Assembly: GCF_000382705.1 (NCBI RefSeq) | Contig: NZ_ARQE01000008.1 | Coordinates: 90,919-154,918 of the forward strand | Direction of reading: 5' to 3' | From: Aureimonas ureilytica DSM 18598 = NBRC 106430 | GTDB taxonomy: Bacteria > Pseudomonadota > Alphaproteobacteria > Rhizobiales > Rhizobiaceae | Length of the DNA stretch: 64,000 nucleotides | In this document: positions 1 to 9,992 of the stretch, piece after piece | Position numbering within the stretch: the first letter of the stretch is position 1 | Layout of the letters: each line of letters begins with the position of its first letter | The notes under the pieces: model-generated | Database searches by the model: none | What the model saw: the letters and a program-made list of their open reading frames with translations, nothing else | What the model was told of the DNA's origin: nothing | Program-made: the position numbers and the translations under genes

Positions 1-1649
<1,649 letters not shown>

Positions 1650-1677
1650 CGGGTCGGGCCATCCATGCAAGAGTAAG

Positions 1678-1702
1678 CGCCGGCGCGGGCTCCCCGCCGG
1701 CG
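1678..1702 (+). other. Stem-loop after smoF-like gene
   Basis: CGCCGGCG at 1678-1685 pairs with CGCCGGCG at 1695-1702, with extra G-C pairs toward the loop. There is no following T-run, so it looks like an mRNA-stabilising or partial terminator hairpin, as often placed between a highly expressed binding-protein gene and its permease genes. Confidence 0.5.
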
Positions 1703-1750
1703 GTTTGAACGACGGCTCCCCGGACGGCGGGCCGGCGACGGGGAGGGCGC

Positions 1751-2683
1751 ATGACTCTGGTAGCGACGGACACCATGAAACAGACCGACCGGGAACCGGC
1801 CGCTTGGGTGCGCTGGCTCGACCCCAGCGACAAGGTGCTCGCCGCGCTGCTGCTGGCGCCCGCCGCGATCCTTCTCTCCTTGATCATCGTCTATCCGGTC
1901 GGGCGGCTTCTCTGGATGAGCGTCCAGAACCTGTCGCTCACCTCCGGCCTTCCGGCCGAGTTCGTCGGCCTCGAGAACTTCGCCCTCATGTGGGACGACC
2001 CGGTCTTCTGGGAGGCGACCTGGAACACGCTCCTGATCGCCGTGATCACCGTGCCCGGCGCGCTCCTGATGGGCCTCGGCATGGCGCTTCTCGCCAATCT
2101 GCCGTTTCGACGCAAATGGCCGGTGCGCCTGTCGCTCCTCATTCCCTGGGCGCTGCCGCTTTCCTTCGCCGGCCTCATCTTCGCGTGGTTCTTCCATTCC
2201 GAATACGGCATCGTGAACGACGTCCTCCAGCGCCTCGGCTTCGAGGGCATCATCTGGTTCAACTCGCCGACCTACGCCTTCGCCGCGATCTGCCTGACCA
2301 TCGTCTGGAAGACCTCGTCCTTCATGGCGCTCATCATCCTGGCGGGCCTCCAGACCATTCCGCGCTCGCTCTACGAGGCGGCCGATGTGGACGGGGCGGG
2401 GCGCGTGCGCCAGTTCTTCGAGATCACGCTGCCGCTTCTCAAGCCCGCTATCGTGATCGCGCTGATCTTCCGCACCATCACCGCGCTCCAGACCTTCGAC
2501 ATTCCCTACATGATGACCGGAGGCGGCCCCGGCACGTCCACCGTCACGCTCGCCATGTACATTCACCAGAACACGGTCTCCTTCCTCGACCTCGGCTACG
2601 GATCGGCGCTGGCCGTCGTCATGTTCGCCTTCTCGATGGCCGTGACCTTCGTCTACCTCCGCATGCTGCGCCGGAAGGGCTGA
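1751..2683 (+). CDS. smoG: Sugar ABC transporter permease, MalF/UgpA type (SmoG-like)
   Basis: Inner-membrane subunit of 310 residues with about six hydrophobic segments. The cytoplasmic EAA loop is visible as [21 protein letters not shown] around residues 215-235, the site that docks to the ATPase. ATG 1751 follows GGGAGGG; an in-frame ATG at 1775 is a second option. It lies 4 bases ahead of the partner permease and downstream of the binding protein. Substrate is inferred from the operon: sulfoquinovose or sulfoquinovosyl glycerol. Permease sequence alone does not fix the sugar. Confidence 0.85.
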   Translation: MTLVATDTMKQTDREPAAWVRWLDPSDKVLAALLLAPAAILLSLIIVYPVGRLLWMSVQNLSLTSGLPAEFVGLENFALMWDDPVFWEATWNTLLIAVITVPGALLMGLGMALLANLPFRRKWPVRLSLLIPWALPLSFAGLIFAWFFHSEYGIVNDVLQRLGFEGIIWFNSPTYAFAAICLTIVWKTSSFMALIILAGLQTIPRSLYEAADVDGAGRVRQFFEITLPLLKPAIVIALIFRTITALQTFDIPYMMTGGGPGTSTVTLAMYIHQNTVSFLDLGYGSALAVVMFAFSMAVTFVYLRMLRRKG

Positions 2684-2687
2684 TCCG

Positions 2688-3548
2688 ATGAGCACCGTCA
2701 CCGCCGCCCCGTCTTCGCCCTTCGCACTCTTCTCCGGCACGCCGCTGCGCCTGATCGCGGCGGGCGTCCTTCTCCTCAACGGCCTGTTTCCCGCCGTCTG
2801 GATCCTCTTCACCTCGCTGAAGACGGAAGCCGAGCTGACCGCGCTGCCCATCACCTGGGCACCCCACGCGCCGACGCTCGCCAACTACGCTATGGCCTTT
2901 TCCGACCAGCCGCTGCTGCTCTTCCTCTTCAACAGCTTCATGGTGGCGCTGCTCTCGACCGCGCTCACGCTCTTCGTCTCGGTGCTCGCGGCCTATGCGC
3001 TGGCGCGGCTGAATCTGACCTATCGCGGCCTGATCCTGTCGCTCATCATCGCCGTCTCGACCTTTCCGCTGGTCACGCTCCTCGTGCCGCTCTTCGAGAT
3101 CATGCGGGCGCTCGGCCTTCTCAATTCCTGGACCGCGCTGGTCCTGCCCTACACGGTGCTCTCGCTCCCCGTCTGCACGCTGATCCTCGTGTCCTTCTTC
3201 GAGGGCATTCCTCAGGATCTGGAGAACGCCGCGATGATCGACGGCTGCACGCGGCTCGGCGCCCTCTTCAAGGTCGTGGTGCCGCTCTGCGCGCCCGGCG
3301 TCTTCACCGCCGGCATCCTCGCCTTCGTCAACGCCTGGGACGAGTTCCTGCTGGCGCTCTCGTTCAACTCCAACCCGGCGCTCCGCACGCTGCCCGTCGG
3401 CATCCAGCTCTACCAGGGCGAGTTCTCCTTCCCCTGGCCGGTCATCTCGGCGGCGCTCGTCGTCGGCATCGTGCCGGTGGCGGTCCTCATCGTGATCTTC
3501 CAGGAGCGCGTCGTCTCCGGCCTCACCGCCGGCTCGATCAAGGGCTGA
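2688..3548 (+). CDS. smoH: Sugar ABC transporter permease, MalG/UgpE type (SmoH-like)
   Basis: Second inner-membrane subunit, 286 residues, six predicted membrane spans and the EAA-type loop ENAAMIDGCTRLGALFKVVVP around residues 180-200. The start ATG 2688 is 4 bases after the TGA of the first permease, so the two are almost certainly translated together. The C-terminal end (ERVVSGLTAGSIKG) is typical of the MalG side of carbohydrate importers. By position it is the SmoH counterpart. Confidence 0.85.
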   Translation: MSTVTAAPSSPFALFSGTPLRLIAAGVLLLNGLFPAVWILFTSLKTEAELTALPITWAPHAPTLANYAMAFSDQPLLLFLFNSFMVALLSTALTLFVSVLAAYALARLNLTYRGLILSLIIAVSTFPLVTLLVPLFEIMRALGLLNSWTALVLPYTVLSLPVCTLILVSFFEGIPQDLENAAMIDGCTRLGALFKVVVPLCAPGVFTAGILAFVNAWDEFLLALSFNSNPALRTLPVGIQLYQGEFSFPWPVISAALVVGIVPVAVLIVIFQERVVSGLTAGSIKG

Positions 3549-3574
3549 CAGGCCCACCCCATCCCGAGACCGTC

Positions 3575-5617
3575 ATGACCGAAAACCTTGCCTGGCCCAC
3601 CGGCGCGCTCGTCCTCGAAGCCAAGCCGGGCCGCTTCTCCCTGTCCCTGCGCGGCAAGCGCGTGCTGCGCCACGACGCGGACCATCCCTGCCTCTTCGTC
3701 GGCCGGGGCGAGGAGCGGATGGAGATGTTCCGGGGCAATTTCGACATCGAGGACTACGTCACCGAGCGCGTCGCGCTGCGCCATGCGCGCGTCGACGGCG
3801 GCACGATCGAGCTCTCCGCGCGCGAGGGCGAGGCCCCGCGCCTGCGGCTCGTCCTCTCGGGCGACGCCCTGCGCTGCGAGGCGCTGGACCCCGCGATCAA
3901 CCGGCTCTGGCTGCGCGTCGAGGCGGAGGCCGACGAGCATGTCTGGGGCGGCGGCGAGCAGATGTCCTATTTCGACCTGCGCGGCCGGCGCTTTCCGCTC
4001 TGGACCTCCGAGCCCGGCGTCGGGCGCGACAAGACGAGCGAACTGACCTTCAAGGCCGATGTGGCGGGCCGGGCGGGCGGCGACTACTACCACACCAACT
4101 ACCCCCAGCCGACCTATCTCTCCTCGCGCCGCTACGCGCTCCATGTCGAGACGCCGGCCTATTCGGTCTTCGACTTCCGCCACGCCGCCTTCCACGAGAT
4201 CGAGGTCTGGGCGATCCCCGAGCGCATCGAGTTCTACGAGGCGCCGGACTTCCTCGGGCTGGTGGAGCAGCTCTCGAACCGCTTCGGCCGCCAGCCGCCC
4301 TTGCCCGACTGGGTGATGAAGGGCGCGATCATCGGCCTGAAAGACGGCGCGAACTCGTTCACCCGGCTGGAGGCGATCCGCGCGGCGGGCGTCGAGGTGT
4401 CCGGCCTCTGGTGCGAGGACTGGGTGGGCCTGCGCCACACCTCCTTCGGCGCGCGCCTCTTCTGGGACTGGCAGGCCAACGACACCCGCTATCCCGATCT
4501 TCGCCAGCGCATCGCGGATCTGGCCAAGGACGGCATCCGCTTCCTCGGCTACGTCAATCCCTATCTCTGCAACGACGGCCCGCTCTTCGGGGTCGCCGAA
4601 GCGGCGGGCTATCTCGCGACCGACGGCCGGGGCGGCACCGCGCTCGTCGATTTCGGCGAGTTCGACTGCGGCGTCGTGGACTTCACCAATCCGGCGGCGG
4701 CCGACTGGTTCGCGGAAGGAGTGATCGGCCGCAACATGCTGGATTTCGGCCTCTCCGGCTGGATGGCCGATTTCGGCGAATACCTGCCGATCGACGTGCA
4801 TCTTGCCAACGGCGTCGACGCCAAGCTGATGCACAATCCCTGGCCGGTGCTCTGGGCGGAGGTGAACGCGAAGGCCATCGAGAGCCGGGGCAAGACGGGG
4901 GACGCGCTCTTCTTCATGCGCGCCGGCTTCACCGGCGTCGGGGCGCATTGCCCGCTCCTGTGGGGCGGCGACCAGTCGGTCGACTTCTCCCGCCACGACG
5001 GGCTCGTGACCGTGATCTGCGGGGCTCTGTCGTCGGGGCTCCTCGGCAACGCCTACCACCACTCCGACATCGGCGGCTACACCAGCCTCTTCGGCAATGT
5101 CCGCACGCCCGAGCTGATGATGCGCTGGGCCGAGATGGCCGCCTTCACGCCGGTCATGCGCACCCACGAGGGCAACCGGCCGAAGGACAATCTCCAGATC
5201 GACGGCGACGAGGGCGTGCTGGCGCATTTCGCTGATATGACGCGCCTTTACGTCCATCTCGCGCCCTATCTGCGCGCGCTCGTGGCCGAGGCGGCCGCCC
5301 ACGGCTGGCCCGCGCAGCGCCCGCTCTTCCTGCATTTCCCCGACGACCGGCGCACCTTCGCCATTCAGGACAGCTATCTCTACGGCGCCGACCTTCTCGT
5401 CGCCCCCGTCTGGAAGGCTGGTGAGACCGAGCGTGAGGTCTATTTGCCCGAAGGCGCCGAATGGGTCCATGTCTGGACGGGCGCCGTCCATGCGGGCGGC
5501 GAGACGATCTCAGTCGCCGCGCCGATCGGGCAGCCCGCCGTGTTCTTCCGGCGAGGAAGCCGCTTCGCCACCCTGTTCGAAACGCTGCCGCGCGCGCTCT
5601 CGAAGCCGGCAGCCTGA
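3575..5617 (+). CDS. smoI: Sulfoquinovosidase, glycoside hydrolase family 31 (SmoI/YihQ-like)
   Basis: 680-residue GH31 enzyme predicted to release sulfoquinovose from sulfoquinovosyl glycerol, the deacylated plant and cyanobacterial sulfolipid. The catalytic nucleophile is Asp399 in MADFGEYLP and the acid/base is Asp466 in WGGDQS; their spacing of 67 equals that of Asp405/Asp472 in E. coli YihQ. Sulfonate-binding residues are visible as Lys256, Glu281, Arg294 and Trp297. Their spacings of 25, 13 and 3 match the K-E-R-W set recalled for the Agrobacterium enzyme (Lys245, Glu270, Arg283, Trp286). Tyr502 is 36 residues after the acid/base, as Tyr508 is in YihQ. No signal peptide, so it acts in the cytoplasm after uptake by the upstream ABC importer. 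A plain alpha-glucosidase is unlikely because these residues would not be kept. Confidence 0.93.
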   Translation: MTENLAWPTGALVLEAKPGRFSLSLRGKRVLRHDADHPCLFVGRGEERMEMFRGNFDIEDYVTERVALRHARVDGGTIELSAREGEAPRLRLVLSGDALRCEALDPAINRLWLRVEAEADEHVWGGGEQMSYFDLRGRRFPLWTSEPGVGRDKTSELTFKADVAGRAGGDYYHTNYPQPTYLSSRRYALHVETPAYSVFDFRHAAFHEIEVWAIPERIEFYEAPDFLGLVEQLSNRFGRQPPLPDWVMKGAIIGLKDGANSFTRLEAIRAAGVEVSGLWCEDWVGLRHTSFGARLFWDWQANDTRYPDLRQRIADLAKDGIRFLGYVNPYLCNDGPLFGVAEAAGYLATDGRGGTALVDFGEFDCGVVDFTNPAAADWFAEGVIGRNMLDFGLSGWMADFGEYLPIDVHLANGVDAKLMHNPWPVLWAEVNAKAIESRGKTGDALFFMRAGFTGVGAHCPLLWGGDQSVDFSRHDGLVTVICGALSSGLLGNAYHHSDIGGYTSLFGNVRTPELMMRWAEMAAFTPVMRTHEGNRPKDNLQIDGDEGVLAHFADMTRLYVHLAPYLRALVAEAAAHGWPAQRPLFLHFPDDRRTFAIQDSYLYGADLLVAPVWKAGETEREVYLPEGAEWVHVWTGAVHAGGETISVAAPIGQPAVFFRRGSRFATLFETLPRALSKPAA

Positions 5618-5632
5618 CAGCGCGAGGCCGCG

Positions 5633-6076
5633 TCAGGGCTCGCGATATGGGCCGGTGAAGAGATCGCCGATCGCCTTGCTGGCCCGCCAGCGCAGGCGGC
5701 GGCGGCGCCTGTGTTCGGCCCGGTCGTGGTTCAGGTGGCAGCGCTGGCAGAGCGCGGCGAGATTGCTCGACGCGTTGTTGGCAGTGTCGTGATCGAGATG
5801 CGCGCAGGCGAGAAAGACGCGCGTCCAGGTCATCGAGACGTCGGGCGGCAGATCGGCCGGGGCCGGACGCGCCTCGCGCAAGGGGCGGCCGCGCCCGTCG
5901 CGCCAGAGCCTGTCGACCTCGTCCCACCAAATCCCGTCCGCGCCGACGCAGATGAGCTTTCCATGCGGGCGACGGCAATGGTCGCACCGCCCCTTGGCGC
6001 GGCGAAAGCGGATGGAGTGGGAAAGTTCCCGCCAGTCGATAGGGTAGAAGCCGCGCATGTCGCGCCGGATCGGCAT
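5633..6076 (-). CDS. HNH endonuclease family protein
   Basis: 147-residue protein with a zinc-type HNH fold: Cys31-x2-Cys34, then HLDHD at 93-97 with Asn-Asn at 100-101, and CxxCHLNHD at 110-118. The tail after the motif is very basic (HRRRRRLRWR), which suits nucleic-acid binding. Start at the ATG on base 6076 is preceded by GCGAGGA; an upstream in-frame codon at 6109 has no such site. It is convergent with the sulfoquinovosidase gene and stands alone, with no phage or restriction partner in view. Such small HNH proteins are common in bacterial chromosomes and their roles are mostly unknown. Confidence 0.75.
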   Translation of the reverse strand: MPIRRDMRGFYPIDWRELSHSIRFRRAKGRCDHCRRPHGKLICVGADGIWWDEVDRLWRDGRGRPLREARPAPADLPPDVSMTWTRVFLACAHLDHDTANNASSNLAALCQRCHLNHDRAEHRRRRRLRWRASKAIGDLFTGPYREP

Positions 6077-6246
6077 GGTGGCTTTGCGTCCTCGCTCTGT
6101 CTGCCGCACGGGTCGGACCCCTAGCGGGACTCCAACCGGCCCCGCTTGTCAAGCGCTCCACGCGCCTTGCGACCGCTGCATCGCGGCCGATTCGCGGGGT
6201 TGCCAGCGGTCAACCCTGCGAATCGGTGTTAAGCCGCGGGACGCGC

Positions 6247-7467
6247 TCAGTTTTCCAGCGCGCTGCGGATCAGGGCTGCGAGGCGCGGAATGCCCTCCGT
6301 CACCGCGCGCTCGTCGGCCAGCGTGAAGGACAGGCGCAGCGTGTTGGTGCCCGATCCGTCCGCGTGGAAGGCGCTGCCCGGCACGAAGGCGACGCGCGCC
6401 TCGCTCACCGCGCGTGCCAGGAGAACCGCCGCGTCGATGCCCTCGGGCAGCGTCATCCAGACGAACATGCCGCCTTCCGGGCGCGACCAGGAGACGCCCG
6501 CCGGCATGTGCGCTTCCAGCGCCTTGAGAAGCGCGTCGCGCCGGGCGTGGTAGGCCGCGCGGGTGCGCTCGACCTGCGCGCCGTAATGCGTTTCGGCGAC
6601 CCGATGCACCACCATCTGGTTGATCGAGGGCGAGTGGAGATCGGAGGCCTGCTTGGTGAGAACGAGCTTCTCGATCAGCCGGCGCGGCGCGCAGATCCAG
6701 CCGACGCGAAGGCCCGGCGCCAGGATCTTGGAGAAGGAGCCGCAATAGATCGTGCGGCCCGCGTCGATCCCCCCTGAGCGCAGCGCGTCGAGCGCGGCGA
6801 TCGGCGGCACCGGTTCGCCGCTGTAGCGCAGCGCCGCATAGGCGGCGTCTTCGATCACCGCGATGCCGAGTTCTTCGGCAAGATCCAGCACCGCCTCGCG
6901 CTGGGCGAGCGTCAGCGTCTCGCCGCTCGGATTGGCGAAATCGGGCACGAGATAGGCGAATTTTACCGCGCCGCCGGCCTGCGTCGCCGCCTCGCGATAG
7001 GCGTCCGGCGTCATGTTGCCGCCCGCAGGCGACAGGCGGTCGTAGCGCGGCTCGTAGGCGCTGAAGGCCTGGAGCGCGCCGAGATAGGTCGGCCAGGTGA
7101 CGAGCGCCGTGTCGTTCGGCGACAGGAACAGCTTGCCGAGATAGTCGAGCCCCTGCTGCGAGCCCGAGGTGATGAAGATATTGCCTTCGTCGCAGGGAAT
7201 GCCGATCCGGGCCATTTCGCCGGCGATCCATTGGCGCAGCGGCAGGAAGCCCTCGCTCACCTGATATTGCAGGGCTGCGTTGGCGCTCGCCCCGCCGAGA
7301 ACCTCGGCATAGGACTGGCGGAAGGCCTCGTGCGGGAACAGGGCGGGGTCGGGAATGCCGCCCGCGAAGGAGATGATGTCGGGCTGGTCGAGAAGCTTCA
7401 GCAGTTCGCGGATTTCGGACGCCTTCATGCGTCCTGCCCGCGTGGCGAAAAGGTCGGTCATGTCCAT
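6247..7467 (-). CDS. PLP-dependent aminotransferase, class I/II (2-aminoadipate aminotransferase-like)
   Basis: 406-residue fold-type I aminotransferase. The PLP Schiff-base lysine is Lys247 in GSFSKILAPGLRVGW; Asn179 (FANPSGETL) and Asp207 (VIEDAAY) are the usual PLP contacts. The N-terminal IRELLKLLDQPDIISFAGGIPDP and overall length resemble LysN/AraT-type enzymes acting on aminoadipate, aromatic or branched-chain amino acids. Start ATG 7467 has AGGAGG 8 bases upstream. It is divergent from the Rrf2 regulator gene, which may control it. Amino-acid substrate cannot be told from sequence. Confidence 0.85.
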   Translation of the reverse strand: MDMTDLFATRAGRMKASEIRELLKLLDQPDIISFAGGIPDPALFPHEAFRQSYAEVLGGASANAALQYQVSEGFLPLRQWIAGEMARIGIPCDEGNIFITSGSQQGLDYLGKLFLSPNDTALVTWPTYLGALQAFSAYEPRYDRLSPAGGNMTPDAYREAATQAGGAVKFAYLVPDFANPSGETLTLAQREAVLDLAEELGIAVIEDAAYAALRYSGEPVPPIAALDALRSGGIDAGRTIYCGSFSKILAPGLRVGWICAPRRLIEKLVLTKQASDLHSPSINQMVVHRVAETHYGAQVERTRAAYHARRDALLKALEAHMPAGVSWSRPEGGMFVWMTLPEGIDAAVLLARAVSEARVAFVPGSAFHADGSGTNTLRLSFTLADERAVTEGIPRLAALIRSALEN

Positions 7468-7537
7468 GATGGTGTCCTCCTGGCTGCCGTCACGCTTCGT
7501 GGAGCGGGTGGGGCGTGCATCTGGCGAGCGTGGGCAC

Positions 7538-7567
7538 GTTTAAGCGCCCTTCGGCAAACTATGTCAA
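7538..7567 (-). promoter_or_regulatory. Predicted promoter of the aminotransferase gene
   Basis: On the minus strand TTGACA (7567-7562) is followed after 18 bases by TTAAAC (7543-7538), about 70 bases before the ATG at 7467. The -35 box is a perfect match to the sigma-70 consensus; the -10 box is weaker. Confidence 0.5.
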
Positions 7568-7577
7568 CAATGCTGAC
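7563..7577. promoter_or_regulatory. Inverted repeat overlapping the -35 box (possible Rrf2 operator)
   Basis: GTCAACAATGCTGAC has 4-base perfect arms (GTCA/TGAC) around a 7-base centre and overlaps the predicted -35 of the aminotransferase promoter in the space between it and the Rrf2 gene. The binding protein is inferred from position only. Confidence 0.35.
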
Positions 7578-7724
7578 CTTTTTTCGTCGCCAGAGCAGAC
7601 GGCCTCCGCCCGATCGGCCGATCGCAGCGCCCGTGCAACGAAATGCCCCTCGTGAACCCGGCTGAAACGCTCTATTTGCGGCAAAGGGTGACAATGTGAC
7701 GGATCGATCGGGGATGGACAGGCG

Positions 7725-8183
7725 ATGCTGACGGCGAAGGGCAAGTACGGTTTGAAGGCCATGCTGCATCTTGCCGACGCGCCGTCGGGAAAGCTCGTCA
7801 TGTCCGAGGAGATCGCCAACCGCAACACGATCTCCAAGAAGTTCCTCGACACGATCCTCGGCGAGTTGCGCGCCGCCGGCTTCATCATCGCCAAGAAGGG
7901 GCGCAATGGCGGCTATGCCCTGGCGCGGTCTGCCGGCGAGATTCCGGTCGGCCATGTCCTGCGCGTTCTGGACGGCCCGCTCGCTCCGATCGCCTGTGCC
8001 AGCCGCACGGCCTATCGCCGCTGCGAGGACTGCACGGATGTCGACACCTGCCGGGTGCGGCTCGTCATGCTGGAGGTGCGCAACGCCATTGCCGACGTTC
8101 TGGACGGCAAGAGCTTGAGCGAATTGCAGGGCATGCGCGCGCTTCTCGAAGAGGACCCGATCCGCTGGGCGGCGGCCGTCTGA
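7725..8183 (+). CDS. Rrf2 family transcriptional regulator
   Basis: 152-residue winged-helix regulator. N-terminal KGKYGLKAMLHLA and the wing GRNGGYALAR around residues 60-68 are classic Rrf2 signatures. The C-terminal half has Cys91, Cys100, Cys103 and Cys109 (spacings 8, 2 and 5), which could hold an iron-sulfur cluster or serve as a redox switch; the pattern differs from the three-cysteine NsrR/IscR arrangement. The gene is divergent from the aminotransferase and may repress it. Whether it senses iron, redox state or an amino-acid precursor is not visible. Confidence 0.88.
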   Translation: MLTAKGKYGLKAMLHLADAPSGKLVMSEEIANRNTISKKFLDTILGELRAAGFIIAKKGRNGGYALARSAGEIPVGHVLRVLDGPLAPIACASRTAYRRCEDCTDVDTCRVRLVMLEVRNAIADVLDGKSLSELQGMRALLEEDPIRWAAAV

Positions 8184-8187
8184 GCGT

Positions 8188-8640
8188 TCAGTCGCGCCGC
8201 GCCTTGTCGCTGCCGGGAATGGCCCGCTCGACGACGCGCACCAGCGAGATGATGAGGATGCCGAAGCCCGCGCCGATCAGGACGAGCGCCACCTGACCCG
8301 CGCCCGCCGCGATGCCGAGCGCGGCGGCGAGCCAGATATTGGCCGCCGAGGTCAGATTGTGGACATCGCCTTTCGAGACGAAGATCGCCCCGGCCGCCAC
8401 GAAGCCGATCGCCTGTGCGAGGCCCTGCACGACGCGCAGCGGGTCGGGGCTGGAATGGGTCAGCCCGTTCAGCTCGTGAAACAGGATCAGCGCCGAGATC
8501 GTGATCGTCGCCGAACTCATGGCGACCATGGCATGGGTGCGGATGCCCGCCGAGATGCCGCGCAATTCCCGGTCGAGCCCGAGCGCGAGGCCGACCAGCG
8601 TGGCGAGCCCCAGGCGAAAGGCGATGTCGGTCGCATCCAT
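8188..8640 (-). CDS. MgtC/SapB family membrane protein
   Basis: 150-residue integral membrane protein with about four hydrophobic segments. The N-terminal GLALGLDRELRGISAGIRTHAMVAMSS segment and the central GAIFVSKG-LTSAANIW stretch are the family hallmarks. MgtC relatives are linked to growth in low magnesium and, in some pathogens, to regulation of the F-type ATPase. GGAGG lies 6 bases before ATG 8640. It is shorter than MgtC of Salmonella (about 230 residues) and lacks the C-terminal soluble domain, so it is the short MgtC/SapB form. It ends 4 bases after the Rrf2 gene, convergent with it. Confidence 0.85.
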   Translation of the reverse strand: MDATDIAFRLGLATLVGLALGLDRELRGISAGIRTHAMVAMSSATITISALILFHELNGLTHSSPDPLRVVQGLAQAIGFVAAGAIFVSKGDVHNLTSAANIWLAAALGIAAGAGQVALVLIGAGFGILIISLVRVVERAIPGSDKARRD

Positions 8641-8729
8641 GAGAGACCTCCGATGCGCGAGGATCTAGCGCGCATCGGATCGGACTGAAGCGCCCGTTCC
8701 TTGGCTGCCGAAGGACGGGCGCGCCGCCG

Positions 8730-9956
8730 TCAGGCGGGCGTCGGCTCGCCCGCCGGCACGGGCTTCGGCGCTTCCGGCGGATGTCCGAGCGCGTGCAGAA
8801 TGCCGCGCAACTCGGCCAGACCCCGCATGCGGCCGATCGCGGGATAGCCGGGCGTGACCGTCTTGTGGAGGTCGTCCAGCATGCGGTGGCCGTGGTCGGA
8901 GCGGAAGACGATGGTGCCGTCGCCGGTCCGCTTCGTGTCTTCGGCGCTCAGTTCGCGCAGCACCGCGACCATGTCCGTGTCCCCGTCGAGATGGGCCGAT
9001 TCATGGAAGGTGCGCGGGTCCGCCTCGCGGCGCGTGTTGCGCAAGTGCGCGAAATGGATGCGCGAGGCGAAGCGCCGGGCGATGGCCGGCAGGTCGTTGT
9101 CGGCGCGCGCGCCGAGGCTCCCCGTGCAGAAGCACATGCCGTTGGCCGGCGAGGGCACGGCGTCGAAGAGGGCGGCATAGTCCTCCGCCGTCGAGGCGAT
9201 GCGCGGCAGGCCGAAGAGCGGGCGCGGCGGATCGTCCGGGTGCAGCGTCAGCTTGACGCCGACCGCCTCGGCGGCGGGCGTCACCGCTTCCAGGAACTCG
9301 ATGAGATGCCGGCGCAGGCGCGGCGCGTCGATGTCGCGATATTCCTGCAGCTTCTCGCGAAAGCCCGGAATGGTCATGGGCTCGGTGGTGGAGCCGGGCA
9401 GGGCGCTCGTGATGTTGCGCACGAGATCGGCCTTGGCCTCCTCGCTCATGGCGGCGAAGGTCGCCTTGGCGCGGGCCTGCTCCTCCGGGGTATAATCTCG
9501 CTCCGCGCCCGGCCGCTCCAGAATGAACAGTTCGAAGGCGGCGAACGTGTCGAAGTCGAAGCGCATGGCCGTCGCGCCCGTGTCGGTCACGAAGTCGAGC
9601 TCCGTGCGGCACCAGTCGACGACCGGCATGAAATTGTAGCAGACCACGGGAATGCCGGCGCGCCCGACCGCTTCGAGGCTGGCGATCCAGGCCTCGATCT
9701 CGGATCTGGCGGCTCCGCCCTTGCGCTTCACCGCATCGGGAATGGGAATGCTTTCCACCACCGACCAGCGCAGCGGAACGCGCCCCTGCGGCGTCGTCTC
9801 GATCATGTCGCGCCGCGTTTCCACCGCCTCCGGCGTCCAGACGGCGCCGATCGGCTCCTCGTGCAGCGACGAGACGATATCCGTCGCGCCGACATGGCGC
9901 ACCTCGTCCAAGGTCACCGGGGCCTTCGGGCCGAACCATCTCCAGCCTTGCCGCAT
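8730..9956 (-). CDS. uxuA: Mannonate dehydratase
   Basis: 408 residues, close to the usual length of about 390-400 for UxuA. It converts D-mannonate to 2-keto-3-deoxy-D-gluconate, the last step before the KDG kinase/aldolase route. N-terminal MRQGWRWFGPKAPVTLDEVRHVGATDIVSSLH and internal LTLHPDDPPRPLFGLPRI, CFCTGSLGARADNDLP and RSDHGHRML are characteristic; the His, Cys and Asp residues in these bind the catalytic metal. It is divergent from uxaC and transcribed together with the GntR gene that lies upstream of it. All three enzymes of the glucuronate route are present within 9 kb. Confidence 0.95.
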   Translation of the reverse strand: MRQGWRWFGPKAPVTLDEVRHVGATDIVSSLHEEPIGAVWTPEAVETRRDMIETTPQGRVPLRWSVVESIPIPDAVKRKGGAARSEIEAWIASLEAVGRAGIPVVCYNFMPVVDWCRTELDFVTDTGATAMRFDFDTFAAFELFILERPGAERDYTPEEQARAKATFAAMSEEAKADLVRNITSALPGSTTEPMTIPGFREKLQEYRDIDAPRLRRHLIEFLEAVTPAAEAVGVKLTLHPDDPPRPLFGLPRIASTAEDYAALFDAVPSPANGMCFCTGSLGARADNDLPAIARRFASRIHFAHLRNTRREADPRTFHESAHLDGDTDMVAVLRELSAEDTKRTGDGTIVFRSDHGHRMLDDLHKTVTPGYPAIGRMRGLAELRGILHALGHPPEAPKPVPAGEPTPA

Positions 9957-9992
9957 TGTCTGTCTCCTCCCGCCCGGTTCCTCGCCGGGCTC

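Noticed and set aside
3410-5491. Long minus-strand open frame opposite the sulfoquinovosidase gene (and similar long frames elsewhere)
   Set aside because: In DNA this rich in G+C, antisense frames stay open by chance. These translate to low-complexity Arg/Ala/Gly/His-rich sequence without domains.
3575-5617. Generic alpha-glucosidase or alpha-xylosidase call for the GH31 gene
   Set aside because: The sulfonate-recognition residues and their spacings, and the operon order, match sulfoquinovosidases specifically.
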